The notes: generated by a model from the letters alone, not told the origin. Counted from the stretch's first letter, positions 6,854 through 14,743 are shown. The stretch is DNA of 17,125 nucleotides from Amphritea sp. (GCA_024679635.1 JAIBDA010000020.1:1-17125); one strand, 5' to 3'. Made by a program: numbers and translations.

Positions 6854-8653
6854 TTAGAATGAGAACTCTGCCTCATCCATTTCTAGCAGATTATCAGCAC
6901 CAGAATCGATCGTTGCTTCAAGAGTTAGCGTACGGGGCAGGATGCGTTCAAAGTAGAATCGGGCGGTCTTTATTTTAGCGGCATAGAAAGCCCTATCGCC
7001 TTCGCCCTCAGCCAGTTTTTCCTGTGCGGTGACAGCCATCCGAGCCCAAAGATATGCCATCGTGATATAGCCCGAATACATCAGGTAATCTACCGATGCA
7101 GCTCCTACCTCTTCACGATTTTGCATCGCTTTCATACCGACACGCATGGTCAGATCAGCCCATTCCTGATTTAAGCGAGCTAAAGGATTGATAAACCCTT
7201 GCATCGACTTATTCTCAGCCTTTGACTCACAGAATTTATGTATCACCTTAGTAAAGGATTTCAGAGATTCGCCTTGAGTCATCAGCACTTTCCGCCCTAG
7301 CAGATCGAGCGCCTGAATACCGGTGGTGCCTTCGTATAGCATGGAGATTCGACTATCACGAACATTCTGCTCCATACCCCACTCACTGATATAGCCATGA
7401 CCGCCAAAGATTTGTAGTCCCTGGTTAGCAGATTCAAAGCCGGTTTCAGTCAGGAAGGCTTTTGCTATCGGTGTGAGGAAGGCTAACTGTGTTTCTGCTT
7501 CCTGACGCTCATTCTCATCGGCGGTCAGACCTGCCTTGTCCACTAACTGAGCACAGTAATAGATCAATGCCCGGCCTCCCTCAGCAAAAGCTTTCTGGGT
7601 TAGCAACATACGGCGAACATCTGGATGCACAATAATAGGGTCGGCTGCCTTATCCGGACATGCGGGGCCATTTAAGGCGCGCATCTGTAAACGATCCCGG
7701 GCATAAGCCAGAGAATTCTGATACCCCCACTCGGTATGAGCCAGTCCCTGTAAAGCGGTGCCAATACGCGCAGTATTCATAAAGGTGAACATACAGTTCA
7801 GACCCCGGTTTTGCTCGCCGATAAGGTAGCCGGTAGCCCCATCAAAGTTCATCACACAGGTAGCGTTACCATGGATACCCATCTTATGCTCCAGGGCACC
7901 ACAACTGAGGCTGTTCCGCTCACCAGTATTGCCACTAGCCTCCGGGAGGAACTTAGGCACAATAAACAGGGAGATTCCTTTGGTACCTGCTGGAGCATCC
8001 GGCAGTCTGGCTAATACAATATGGACAATATTCTCAGCCATATCGTGCTCACCCGCGGAGATAAAGATCTTAGTGCCACTAATTTTATAGCTACCATCAA
8101 CCTGAGGCTCCGCCTTAGTTTTCAACATCCCAAGATCGGTACCACAGTGAGACTCTGTCAGACACATAGTACCAGTCCACTCACCACTGATCAGTTTGGT
8201 CAGATAAGTCTGCTTCTGATCATCGGTACCATGAGCCTCAATGGTATTCATCGCCCCGTGACTCAACCCAGGATACATACTCCACGACCAGTTGGCAGTT
8301 CCCACCAGCTCGTTCAATATAATGCCGATCGACTCAGGTAGTCCCTGGCCACCCCACTTAGGATCATGTGCCAGAGATGGCCAACCGCCCTCAACAAACT
8401 GTTGATAAGCTTCTTTAAAACCTTTTGGTGTTGTTACTTCGCCTTCATTCAGCTGACAACCTTCACGGTCACCGACTGAATTCAGAGGCGCCAGTACCCG
8501 CTCTGAGAATTTCGCACCCTCTTCCAGAATAGCGCTCAGCATATCCGGAGTCGCTTCTTCACAGCCAGGCAGGCTCTTATAATGCTGCTCACTTTCCAGC
8601 ATTTCATCCAGTACAAACTGAATATCCCTCAGGGGCGCTTTATATTCTGGCAT
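6854..8653 (-). CDS. Acyl-CoA dehydrogenase, long FadE2/DmdC-type family with extra C-terminal domain
   Basis: The 599-residue flavoprotein oxidises acyl-CoA to trans-2-enoyl-CoA, the first oxidative beta-oxidation step, passing electrons from FAD to electron-transfer flavoprotein. The start MPEYKAPLRDIQFVLDE is characteristic of the roughly 600-residue family that includes Pseudomonas PA0508-type dehydrogenases and DmdC (methylmercaptopropionyl-CoA dehydrogenase). The FAD/substrate motif CLTESHCGTDLG is at 164-175, QIFGGHGYISE at 414-424, and the catalytic base Glu441 is in MLYEGTTGIQALDL. A helical C-terminal extension (about 470-599) distinguishes it from 380-residue short-chain enzymes. 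The substrate cannot be assigned: fatty acyl-CoA is favoured by the SCP2, fadD and isomerase neighbours, and DmdC activity is the main alternative. A GAGGTG ribosome-binding site supports the start. Family-level call is firm. Confidence 0.92.
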   Translation of the reverse strand: MPEYKAPLRDIQFVLDEMLESEQHYKSLPGCEEATPDMLSAILEEGAKFSERVLAPLNSVGDREGCQLNEGEVTTPKGFKEAYQQFVEGGWPSLAHDPKWGGQGLPESIGIILNELVGTANWSWSMYPGLSHGAMNTIEAHGTDDQKQTYLTKLISGEWTGTMCLTESHCGTDLGMLKTKAEPQVDGSYKISGTKIFISAGEHDMAENIVHIVLARLPDAPAGTKGISLFIVPKFLPEASGNTGERNSLSCGALEHKMGIHGNATCVMNFDGATGYLIGEQNRGLNCMFTFMNTARIGTALQGLAHTEWGYQNSLAYARDRLQMRALNGPACPDKAADPIIVHPDVRRMLLTQKAFAEGGRALIYYCAQLVDKAGLTADENERQEAETQLAFLTPIAKAFLTETGFESANQGLQIFGGHGYISEWGMEQNVRDSRISMLYEGTTGIQALDLLGRKVLMTQGESLKSFTKVIHKFCESKAENKSMQGFINPLARLNQEWADLTMRVGMKAMQNREEVGAASVDYLMYSGYITMAYLWARMAVTAQEKLAEGEGDRAFYAAKIKTARFYFERILPRTLTLEATIDSGADNLLEMDEAEFSF

Positions 8654-8680
8654 GCTTACACCTCGGTTAATCTGTCAGGC

Positions 8681-8703
8681 TATCTGTATATGAGCTACAG
8701 ATA
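8681..8703. promoter_or_regulatory. Candidate operator upstream of acyl-CoA dehydrogenase: TATCTGTA-N7-TACAGATA
   Basis: Perfect 8-bp arms, TATCTGTA and TACAGATA, are separated by 7 bp, 28 to 50 bp before the dehydrogenase start. The core, TGTA-N7-TACA with an internal GAGC, resembles the TGTAGAGCTCTACA site upstream of fadD. It could be a repressor operator or a hairpin in the 5' leader. No clear -35/-10 pair was found around it. Confidence 0.4.
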
Positions 8704-8867
8704 TCTATTGTTATTAATATGATAGATGCAGGATCTATTAAGCGCCCACCTTAACCAATAACAAAAGCTTTCAACTTTACTGACACAAAAAATCAAAGCG
8801 CATATTAAGTGCATTTAATCCTTTTAAATCATACACATAATAAATATCACAAGATTTGTTTTTATTA

Positions 8868-8893
8868 ACAAAAAAGCCCGCAAACGCGGGCTT
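8868..8893 (-). terminator. Intrinsic terminator of the YCF48-RND-UspE operon
   Basis: On the minus strand AAGCCCGC (8893-8886) pairs with GCGGGCTT (8881-8874) around a GTTT tetraloop. The hairpin runs into a tract of six T (8875-8870), followed by GTTAATAAAAA. This is a textbook rho-independent terminator, 22 bp after the UspE-like stop codon. It separates this operon from the dehydrogenase promoter region. Confidence 0.9.
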
Positions 8894-8914
8894 CAATTAT
8901 ACAATCAACCTTTT

Positions 8915-9754
8915 CTACTGTTTGAGGATAGGCACCAGACCTTCAGAAAACCCCGCGCGTAGAACTAAAATATCGCAGTTCAGCCGCGGCAAGATCCGTT
9001 CAGCGGTATTACCGAGCAACGCCCCTTTCAATCCGCCATGAGCCCGGGTTCCAATCACCACCAACCTGGCTTCAAGTTCGTCAGCCACCTTAGGAATCCA
9101 GTGCTCTGCAGGCCCTTCTCCCACCGCTAAAGCCTCGACACCCAACTTCAACTGAGACAATAGCAACTCCATTGCCCTCCGGGCCTGCTTCTCTATCAAA
9201 GCTGCAGACTGCAACTGAGGATCTGCACCCATCATTGGCGAGGGACAGGCTACCACCCCAGTCAAACTAGAATCGGTGACCCGTGCTATCTGGGCCGCCA
9301 CTTTCAGCAGGTCATCGTTAAGTTGTTGCTGATGCTGATCTGTCGTCAGGGGATTCACCGCTGCCATTACAACGCCCTCATGCCAGAGATGATCATGCTT
9401 AACCATCAATACCGGACAGGGGAGGTCACGTAGAATCTGTCCATCCAATGAGGTCATAAAACCACTTTTACGAGGGTCACAGCTTTTTACCAACAAGCCG
9501 AAGCGTTGTTTAGCCCAAAGCTCTTCAAGTAATTTCAGTAACTTAGACTTAGGCGTACAACGAAATGATGCTGTAATGCCCTCCGATTCCAGCTGAGTAA
9601 CCAGCTGGCTGGCTTTATCTGCATCCTCTCCTACCCAAACAATTTCAATCGAACAGTTCAGACGGCTGGCAATTAATCGGCTACGCTGCAGCGCCAGACA
9701 GGCCTGATCCTGTTGATCCATAACCAGCAATAGCTGTTTATTAAACAACATCAT
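8915..9754 (-). CDS. UspE-like tandem-domain universal stress protein
   Basis: The 279-residue protein contains two consecutive Usp folds (about 1-120 and 126-266), as in E. coli UspE. UspE-like landmarks are LRDLPCPVLMVKHDHLW (108-124) ending domain 1, the restart VVMAAVNPLT (128-137), and RLVVIGTRAHGGLKGALLGN (230-249) then TAERIL ending domain 2. The ATP-binding motif G-2X-G-9X-G-(S/T) is imperfect in domain 2 (the second Gly is Ala238, and Asn249 replaces Ser/Thr) and unrecognisable in domain 1, so nucleotide binding is doubtful. UspE-type proteins act in stress survival in E. coli. Here the gene overlaps the end of the RND transporter by 14 bp, with GGAGG just upstream of two adjacent ATG codons (9754 and 9751). 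Either ATG may start it. It is the last gene of the operon, before the strong terminator, and may adjust or sense the transporter's function (inference). Confidence 0.88.
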   Translation of the reverse strand: MMLFNKQLLLVMDQQDQACLALQRSRLIASRLNCSIEIVWVGEDADKASQLVTQLESEGITASFRCTPKSKLLKLLEELWAKQRFGLLVKSCDPRKSGFMTSLDGQILRDLPCPVLMVKHDHLWHEGVVMAAVNPLTTDQHQQQLNDDLLKVAAQIARVTDSSLTGVVACPSPMMGADPQLQSAALIEKQARRAMELLLSQLKLGVEALAVGEGPAEHWIPKVADELEARLVVIGTRAHGGLKGALLGNTAERILPRLNCDILVLRAGFSEGLVPILKQ

Positions 9755-12134
9755 TCACCTCCAGGTCAGAGCTTATTGGCTGTTTAGACCCGGAAGCCGG
9801 GCCACAATTAAGAAGACATGCCAGAGCAGGAAGTAAAATCAGGGCGCCCAGCATATTCCACAGGAACATAAAGGTAAGCAAAATCCCCATATCTGCCTGA
9901 AACTTGATGGGCGAGAGCACCCAAAGCACCACTCCAATCGCTAAGGTCAGACCAGTAAAGGCAACTGATTTTCCAGTGGTTTCAAGGGTATTTAAATAGG
10001 CCTCTTTAAGAGGAAGCCCCTGCACCAGATAGGTATTCATCTTAGAGTAGATATAGATACCGTAATCCACCCCGATACCGACCCCCAGTGCGATAACCGG
10101 AAGGGTTGCCACTTTCACACCGATCCCCATACTCGCCATCAGTGCCTGACAGAGTATCGAAGTCAGTGCCAGCGGCGCGATAATACAGACCAGAGTTTTC
10201 AAAGAACGGAAAGTCAATAAGCAGAGTAATCCCACAACCCCATATACCCATGCCAGCATCTGGTATTGAGCGGTTCCGATCACCTCATTGGTTGCCGCTT
10301 CGAATCCTGAATTACCGGCGGCCATTTCAAAGTTAATCTCTTCGGAATCGTTCGCTGCGGCAAACTGATCAACCGCTGCAGTCAACCGCTGCAACGTTGC
10401 CGCTTTGTGATCATCCAGAAAGATTATCACCGGCAATAATGAGCAGGAGGGGTTCATCAGCCCGACAGGTACGTATGACAGCGATGCATTAATAACCAGC
10501 TGATTACGACTGATCGTACGCCACTTCAAATTACCTTCATTTAACCCCGCTGTTACTCGCTTAGAAACATCGACTAGCGATACACTCGACTGAACACCCT
10601 CAATATTGGTCAGGTAGTACTGAAATCTATCTACCAGCGCCAATGAGGTAAAACTGGAACACTGCTCTGCCTCCGTGGCAACCATCACCACGAAGATATC
10701 GCTGGAAGTAGAGTAGTTCTCAGTGATGAAGCGATTATCAGTGTTATAGCGGGAGTCCTGCCGCAGCTCTGGAGCGCCCGTATCCAAATCCCCTATCTGC
10801 AGATTTTGCCCTTGATACAATCCGCCCATTAACAGCAACAAAGCGACGGTAACCGCAAACAAAGCGCCCTTAGGCTGTGAAAACCAGGTCAGCTTTCGCC
10901 AAAAACTATTATTATTTTGCTCTGCCCGACGTGCCCGCTGAGTGGCATGATCGCCAATCCCTACCAGCGACATAATCACCGGCAACAGAAACAGATTCGT
11001 CAAAATAATCACAGCGACCCCCAGCGAGGCGGCAATCGCCAGATCCTGAATCACTTGAATTTCAATAACGATAAGGGTGATAAACCCAAGACCATCCGAC
11101 AAAAGCGCCGTTAATCCCGGAATATATAACGCCCTAAATGCCCGCCGGGCGGCAAGCCAGCTGTCCGCACCCCGGGCGCTTTCCTGCGCAATGGTATTAA
11201 CAATCTGCACACCATGACTGACCGCTATTGCAAACACCAGAAATGGCACCAGCATAGAGTACGGGTCCAACCCATAACCCAATAGCTTCAATAGCCCCAG
11301 TTGCCAGATAACCGCAATCACTGAACAACCCAGCGGTACCAAAGTACCCGTAATACTTCTCGAATAGAGATAAAGGAGAATCAGGGTAATTACCATCGCG
11401 ATGCCGAAGAACACTGCAACCTGAGCTGCGCCCTCGATCAGGTCGCCAACGACTTTGGCAAAACCGGTGATATGAATACTGATGCTGTCTGAGGTGTATT
11501 TGTCCCGGATGAGGCTTTCAAGCTGCTGGGAAAGTTCCTGATAATTAAGTTTTTCACCGGTATCCGGGTGCTTATCAAACAGCGGCACCTGAACAATCGC
11601 CGAACGAAAATCATTCGCCACCAGACGGCCTACCTGACCAGAGCGCAAGACATTCACCCGAACCAGCTCAAGCGTTTCTGCAGAACCATCATATTCAGCC
11701 GGGATCACCGGGCCGCCAACAAACCCCTCTTCCGTTACTTCTGTCCAGCGTACATTAGGAGTCCAGATAGACTTCAATGCTGAACGATCCACACCGGGAA
11801 TGAAGAACAGTTCATCGGTGATTTGTTGCAATGTTTGCTGAAACTCTGCGGTGAATATATCGCCTTCATTTACCGCTACGGCAACCCGAATACTGTTGCC
11901 CAGACCCGCAAGGTCATCACGGTTTTTCAAATAGTTCTCAACATAGGGATGAGAAGTGGGAATCATTTTCACGAAGCTGGCATCCGGGCGAATCTGCGTC
12001 GCCTGCCAGGCAAGAAATAGCGTTATAAAAGAGAAAACCACCAATACCAGGATGCGGCGATGAAACAGAAAACGTTCAGCAAATTCTTCGGAGGCTTTAA
12101 TCGGCGCCAATAAGAGTTGAGATAGCTTATTCAT
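9741..12134 (-). CDS. RND superfamily (MMPL/SSD-type) transporter
   Basis: This 797-residue inner-membrane protein has the duplicated MMPL layout. TM1 is at about 28-47 and a periplasmic domain at about 50-232. Five helices lie between about 236 and 395, followed by a second-half first helix at about 424-440, another periplasmic domain (about 445-622) and five helices from about 624 to 776. Such proteins use the proton gradient to move lipids or other hydrophobic molecules out of the inner membrane. TM10 keeps the proton-relay pair in GVGIGVDYGIYIY (Asp690-Tyr691), but the equivalent TM4 segment FAIAVSHGVQIV has Ser306-His307 and no acid. The frame stays open to 12206, but the ATG at 12134 has GGAG upstream, gives a normal N-terminus and overlaps the YCF48 stop by 8 bp. 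It lies between the beta-propeller and UspE genes. The substrate is unknown, and no membrane-fusion or TolC partner is present. Confidence 0.9.
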   Translation of the reverse strand: MNKLSQLLLAPIKASEEFAERFLFHRRILVLVVFSFITLFLAWQATQIRPDASFVKMIPTSHPYVENYLKNRDDLAGLGNSIRVAVAVNEGDIFTAEFQQTLQQITDELFFIPGVDRSALKSIWTPNVRWTEVTEEGFVGGPVIPAEYDGSAETLELVRVNVLRSGQVGRLVANDFRSAIVQVPLFDKHPDTGEKLNYQELSQQLESLIRDKYTSDSISIHITGFAKVVGDLIEGAAQVAVFFGIAMVITLILLYLYSRSITGTLVPLGCSVIAVIWQLGLLKLLGYGLDPYSMLVPFLVFAIAVSHGVQIVNTIAQESARGADSWLAARRAFRALYIPGLTALLSDGLGFITLIVIEIQVIQDLAIAASLGVAVIILTNLFLLPVIMSLVGIGDHATQRARRAEQNNNSFWRKLTWFSQPKGALFAVTVALLLLMGGLYQGQNLQIGDLDTGAPELRQDSRYNTDNRFITENYSTSSDIFVVMVATEAEQCSSFTSLALVDRFQYYLTNIEGVQSSVSLVDVSKRVTAGLNEGNLKWRTISRNQLVINASLSYVPVGLMNPSCSLLPVIIFLDDHKAATLQRLTAAVDQFAAANDSEEINFEMAAGNSGFEAATNEVIGTAQYQMLAWVYGVVGLLCLLTFRSLKTLVCIIAPLALTSILCQALMASMGIGVKVATLPVIALGVGIGVDYGIYIYSKMNTYLVQGLPLKEAYLNTLETTGKSVAFTGLTLAIGVVLWVLSPIKFQADMGILLTFMFLWNMLGALILLPALACLLNCGPASGSKQPISSDLEVNDVV

Positions 12135-13236
12135 TATCAGTCTCCAGGGTCCGCACTCCACCTTCTCCCACCAGAACATACTTCCCCGGCAAGCCTGCTC
12201 CGGCACTGATGGACCGCCTACTTCCAGAATCTACCCGGGAGAACCGCTGTCCGTCCCGACTCTGAACCACTAAACCACCCTGTCCTAGCAAAACAAGCCT
12301 ATCTTTACTGGCAACAGCACCAACCAGAGAAGCGCTAAAGCCGGTATTAATCGCTTGCCACTCCAAACCATCCACTGAACGATAGAGATGCCCTCGCAAC
12401 CCCATCAGATACACGTTATTTTGATATTCGGTAATCGCGAATAAAGAGCCATCATAGGGAGAATCAAGGCGCTCCCAATGTTCTCCCTGATCCACAGAGC
12501 GAAACAGTAGCCCTGCTTCGCCAATAATATATAGGTAGCCACGATGATCGGCGATCATAGCGTTCAGATGAAAACTATCCGGGTTATCAAGGCGATCTCC
12601 CCAATACTGCCAGCTTTCACCTGCATCATCGGTTTTCAACAGCAGACCATAGCCACCTAACGCAAAACCCCGTTGATCATCTGCAAACCAAATATCCAAC
12701 AGGGGTACAGAAGGCCCTTCTTCCAGAGCTGCAGCAGCATCGTCAGCCTGCCACTGTGCGGTGTCGAATTGCTCAGCAAGCCTTTCATTATCAGGCTCAG
12801 CATGCACCTGAGCCTCCAGTTCAGACACCCAGGCCTGTAATCGGGACAAACGCAGCTGATTAATCTGATCACCATCCAACAATTTACGCCAGCTGACGCC
12901 ACTATCCTCGGTTTTAGCCAAAAGCCCATCATGGCCTGCCAGCCAACCATGTTGCTCATCGGTAAAAAAAATGCTGGTTAGCATCACACTAAAAGGAGTT
13001 TTAAGTTGTTGCCAGGTCTGCCCCTCGTCGCCGGAACGAATAACTGTTCCCTGATCTCCAACGGCAATCAGCTGATCCCCGGCAATTGCGACATCCAGCA
13101 GCAATGTCTGATCAGCCCGAAAGGTTATTAATGCAGGCACACTCAGCCGGTCTGCAACTGAGACCATAGAAAAACTGGCTCCAAATAGAGCTACAGCTAA
13201 CAATAAACAGCGTATTACCGGTCGATTCTGAAGCAT
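12127..13236 (-). CDS. Secreted YCF48/BNR-repeat beta-propeller protein
   Basis: The 369-residue protein begins with a Sec signal peptide: basic MLQNRPVIR, a hydrophobic core (LLLAVALFGASFSMV), and probable cleavage after SVA at 28. The rest is made of BNR/YCF48-type blades with repeated signatures: GDQGTVIRSGDEGQTWQQL (60-78), GHDGLLAKTEDSGVSWRKL (101-119), GYGLLLKTDDAGESWQYW (195-212), GEAGLLFRSVDQGEHWERL (239-257) and GLRGHLYRSVDGLEWQAI (279-296). The founding family members are photosystem II assembly factors in cyanobacteria and chloroplasts. In non-photosynthetic bacteria the role is unknown, and periplasmic scaffolding of the neighbouring RND transporter is inferred. A charged helical insertion (about 125-173) interrupts the propeller. 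The start at 13236 is preferred over 13257 because a GGGA lies 6 bases upstream. It is the first gene of the operon. Confidence 0.85.
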   Translation of the reverse strand: MLQNRPVIRCLLLAVALFGASFSMVSVADRLSVPALITFRADQTLLLDVAIAGDQLIAVGDQGTVIRSGDEGQTWQQLKTPFSVMLTSIFFTDEQHGWLAGHDGLLAKTEDSGVSWRKLLDGDQINQLRLSRLQAWVSELEAQVHAEPDNERLAEQFDTAQWQADDAAAALEEGPSVPLLDIWFADDQRGFALGGYGLLLKTDDAGESWQYWGDRLDNPDSFHLNAMIADHRGYLYIIGEAGLLFRSVDQGEHWERLDSPYDGSLFAITEYQNNVYLMGLRGHLYRSVDGLEWQAINTGFSASLVGAVASKDRLVLLGQGGLVVQSRDGQRFSRVDSGSRRSISAGAGLPGKYVLVGEGGVRTLETDNE

Positions 13237-13257
13237 ACTATTCCCAGTTATTATCAT

Positions 13258-13624
13258 TATTCAGGAATTACGTTTCTTTCTGAATAACTAGCATGTCAGC
13301 CAGCCAGGTCGAAAGAAAGGTCAAAAAGGGTGTAAATCATTAACAAAAACGGTCAATGGCTCAATAACAAATACTAGCAAGATTATTGACATTTTCTGCC
13401 AGCAACAGGAAACAAACTTCCCAGATCAATACAATTACAGAAATTTTTCCTCTCGAGATTGCTTTTCATCGACTGCCGGATGTAGAGTTAGCGACTGCAA
13501 CGGAGGTCTAATACATCTGCAAGCAAACTCGAGTCGGATATAAGTCCGACCCATTATAAAATAATGTATTAGACAACCCCTCTGAGGGTCCCTCTGTAAA
13601 GAATAATAAATGGAGATTAGCTCG
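13258..13624. other. Divergent regulatory region between the YCF48 operon and livK
   Basis: This 367-bp gap serves two divergent operons. An 8-bp inverted repeat, TTTCTTTC/GAAAGAAA (13273-13280 and 13311-13318), lies near the YCF48 start. A TTGACA at 13386-13391 has no convincing -10 at 16-18 bp. TTGCTT (13459-13464) and TAGAGT (13483-13488), 18 bp apart, form a weak candidate livK promoter. The proximal part, 13506-13574, is the structured leader listed separately. No open reading frame with a supported start was found in it. Confidence 0.5.
13506..13574 (+). promoter_or_regulatory. Structured leader / long inverted repeat upstream of livK
   Basis: GTCTAATACAT (13506-13516) and ATGTATTAGAC (13564-13574) are perfect 11-bp inverted repeats 47 bp apart. 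They enclose a second hairpin, GTCGGA-TATAAG-TCCGAC (13533-13550). In RNA this would be a closed stem with an internal stem-loop, 50 bp before the livK start. In DNA it could instead be a pair of operator half-sites. It matches no riboswitch class I can recognise. In E. coli the liv genes respond to leucine, partly through Lrp, so a regulatory function here is plausible but inferred. Confidence 0.45.
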
Positions 13625-14743
13625 ATGAATCAATTCCGCAAAACATTGCTTGGCCTGAGTACTGCAGTTTGCATTATGGGCATGACTGCAGCAGCACAGG
13701 CTGACACGCTTAAAATTGGCCTGGCTGGCCCAGCAACAGGTCCTGTTGCACAGTATGGCGACATGCAAAAGATCGGCGTAATGGCCGCGATCGAAGATAT
13801 CAATAAAGCCGGTGGTGTTAACGGCATGATGTTGGAAGGCGTTATCTATGACGACGCTTGCGATCCTAAGCAGGCTGTTGCCGTAGCAAACAAAATCGTT
13901 AACGACGGTGTTTTCCACGTAGTTGGTCACCTGTGCTCATCTTCAACTGAGCCAGCTTCTGACATCTACGAAGAGGAAGGCGTACTAATGATTACCGCTG
14001 CCTCCACTTCACCTTCGATCACGGAAAAAGGCCATCAGATGCTATTCCGTACCATCGGCCTGGATAGCCTGCAGGGTAGTATGGCTGCAGAGTACATCCT
14101 GGGTAGTGCTAAGCCTACACGCATCGCAGTTATTCACGACAAGCAACAGTACGGTGAAGGCTTAGCAACAGCTGTACGCGATCAACTGGCTGCAGGCGGC
14201 CTGAAAGCGACTATGTTTGAAGGCGTTACCCCAGGTGACAAAGACTTTTCTGCACTGATCGCTAAGCTAAAGAAAGAGAACGTTGATTTTGTTTACTACG
14301 GGGGTTACCACCCTGAGCTGGGCTTGATCCTGCGTCAGTCTGCTGAAAAAGGTTTCGGCGCTCAATTCATGGGCCCTGAGGGTATCGTAAACGCTGACCT
14401 GGCTAAAATTGCGGGTGACGCATCTGAAGGCGTTCTGGCGACTGCGCCTAAGAGCTTCGATCAGAATGCCGTTAACCAGGCGCGTGTAGAAGCGATCAAG
14501 GCCAAGGGCGAAGACCCAACCGGTCCTTTCGTATTTACCGCTTACGCGGCAGTTGAAGTAATGACTAGCGCTATGACTGCGACTAAGTCGACTGATACTG
14601 AAAAGCTAGCAGCGTACATCCGTGCTAACGAAGCTGAAACTGCAATCGGTAAAGTAAAGTACGACGAAAAGGGCGACCTGACTGAGTCTACCTTCCTGGT
14701 TTACCGTTTGCACAAGGATGGCTCTAAGTCTCCTGCACAGTAA
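13625..14743 (+). CDS. livK: Branched-chain amino acid ABC transporter, periplasmic substrate-binding protein
   Basis: The 372-residue protein matches E. coli LivJ/LivK and Pseudomonas BraC along its whole length. A signal peptide (MNQFRK then a hydrophobic core) is probably cleaved after AQA at 26, giving mature DTLKIGLAGP. The signature YDDACDPKQAVAVANKIVND (75-94) and GHLCSSSTEPASDIYEEEGV (101-120) hold Cys79 and Cys104, equivalent to the LivJ disulfide. Also conserved are IAVIHDKQQYGEGLA, DKDFSALIAKLKKENVDFVYYGGYHPE and QFMGPEG. It binds leucine, isoleucine or valine in the periplasm and delivers it to LivH/LivM. The frame begins at 13610, but that start has no ribosome-binding site of its own; the ATG at 13625 has GGAG nine bases upstream and begins a normal signal peptide. 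Codon use looks more optimised than in neighbouring genes, as expected for an abundant binding protein. Confidence 0.95.
   Translation: MNQFRKTLLGLSTAVCIMGMTAAAQADTLKIGLAGPATGPVAQYGDMQKIGVMAAIEDINKAGGVNGMMLEGVIYDDACDPKQAVAVANKIVNDGVFHVVGHLCSSSTEPASDIYEEEGVLMITAASTSPSITEKGHQMLFRTIGLDSLQGSMAAEYILGSAKPTRIAVIHDKQQYGEGLATAVRDQLAAGGLKATMFEGVTPGDKDFSALIAKLKKENVDFVYYGGYHPELGLILRQSAEKGFGAQFMGPEGIVNADLAKIAGDASEGVLATAPKSFDQNAVNQARVEAIKAKGEDPTGPFVFTAYAAVEVMTSAMTATKSTDTEKLAAYIRANEAETAIGKVKYDEKGDLTESTFLVYRLHKDGSKSPAQ

Noticed and set aside
12135..12206. Extended RND N-terminus from 12206
   Set aside because: It lies wholly within the YCF48 coding region in another frame, and the ATG at 12134 has its own GGAG and gives a normal transporter N-terminus.
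13386..13414. TTGACA -35 box upstream of livK
   Set aside because: No TATAAT-like hexamer occurs 16-18 bp downstream (GAAACA instead), so I did not call a promoter.
13502..13543. Possible leader peptide after GGAGG at 13502-13506, from CTG with a stop at TAA (LQANSSRI)
   Set aside because: There is no ATG, GTG or TTG start, the spacing is long, and there is no enrichment in Leu, Ile or Val codons as expected for a branched-chain attenuator.
13508..13930. 140-residue open frame on the minus strand across the livK start
   Set aside because: It is antisense to the well-supported livK gene, has no recognisable family features and no ribosome-binding site; a shadow frame.
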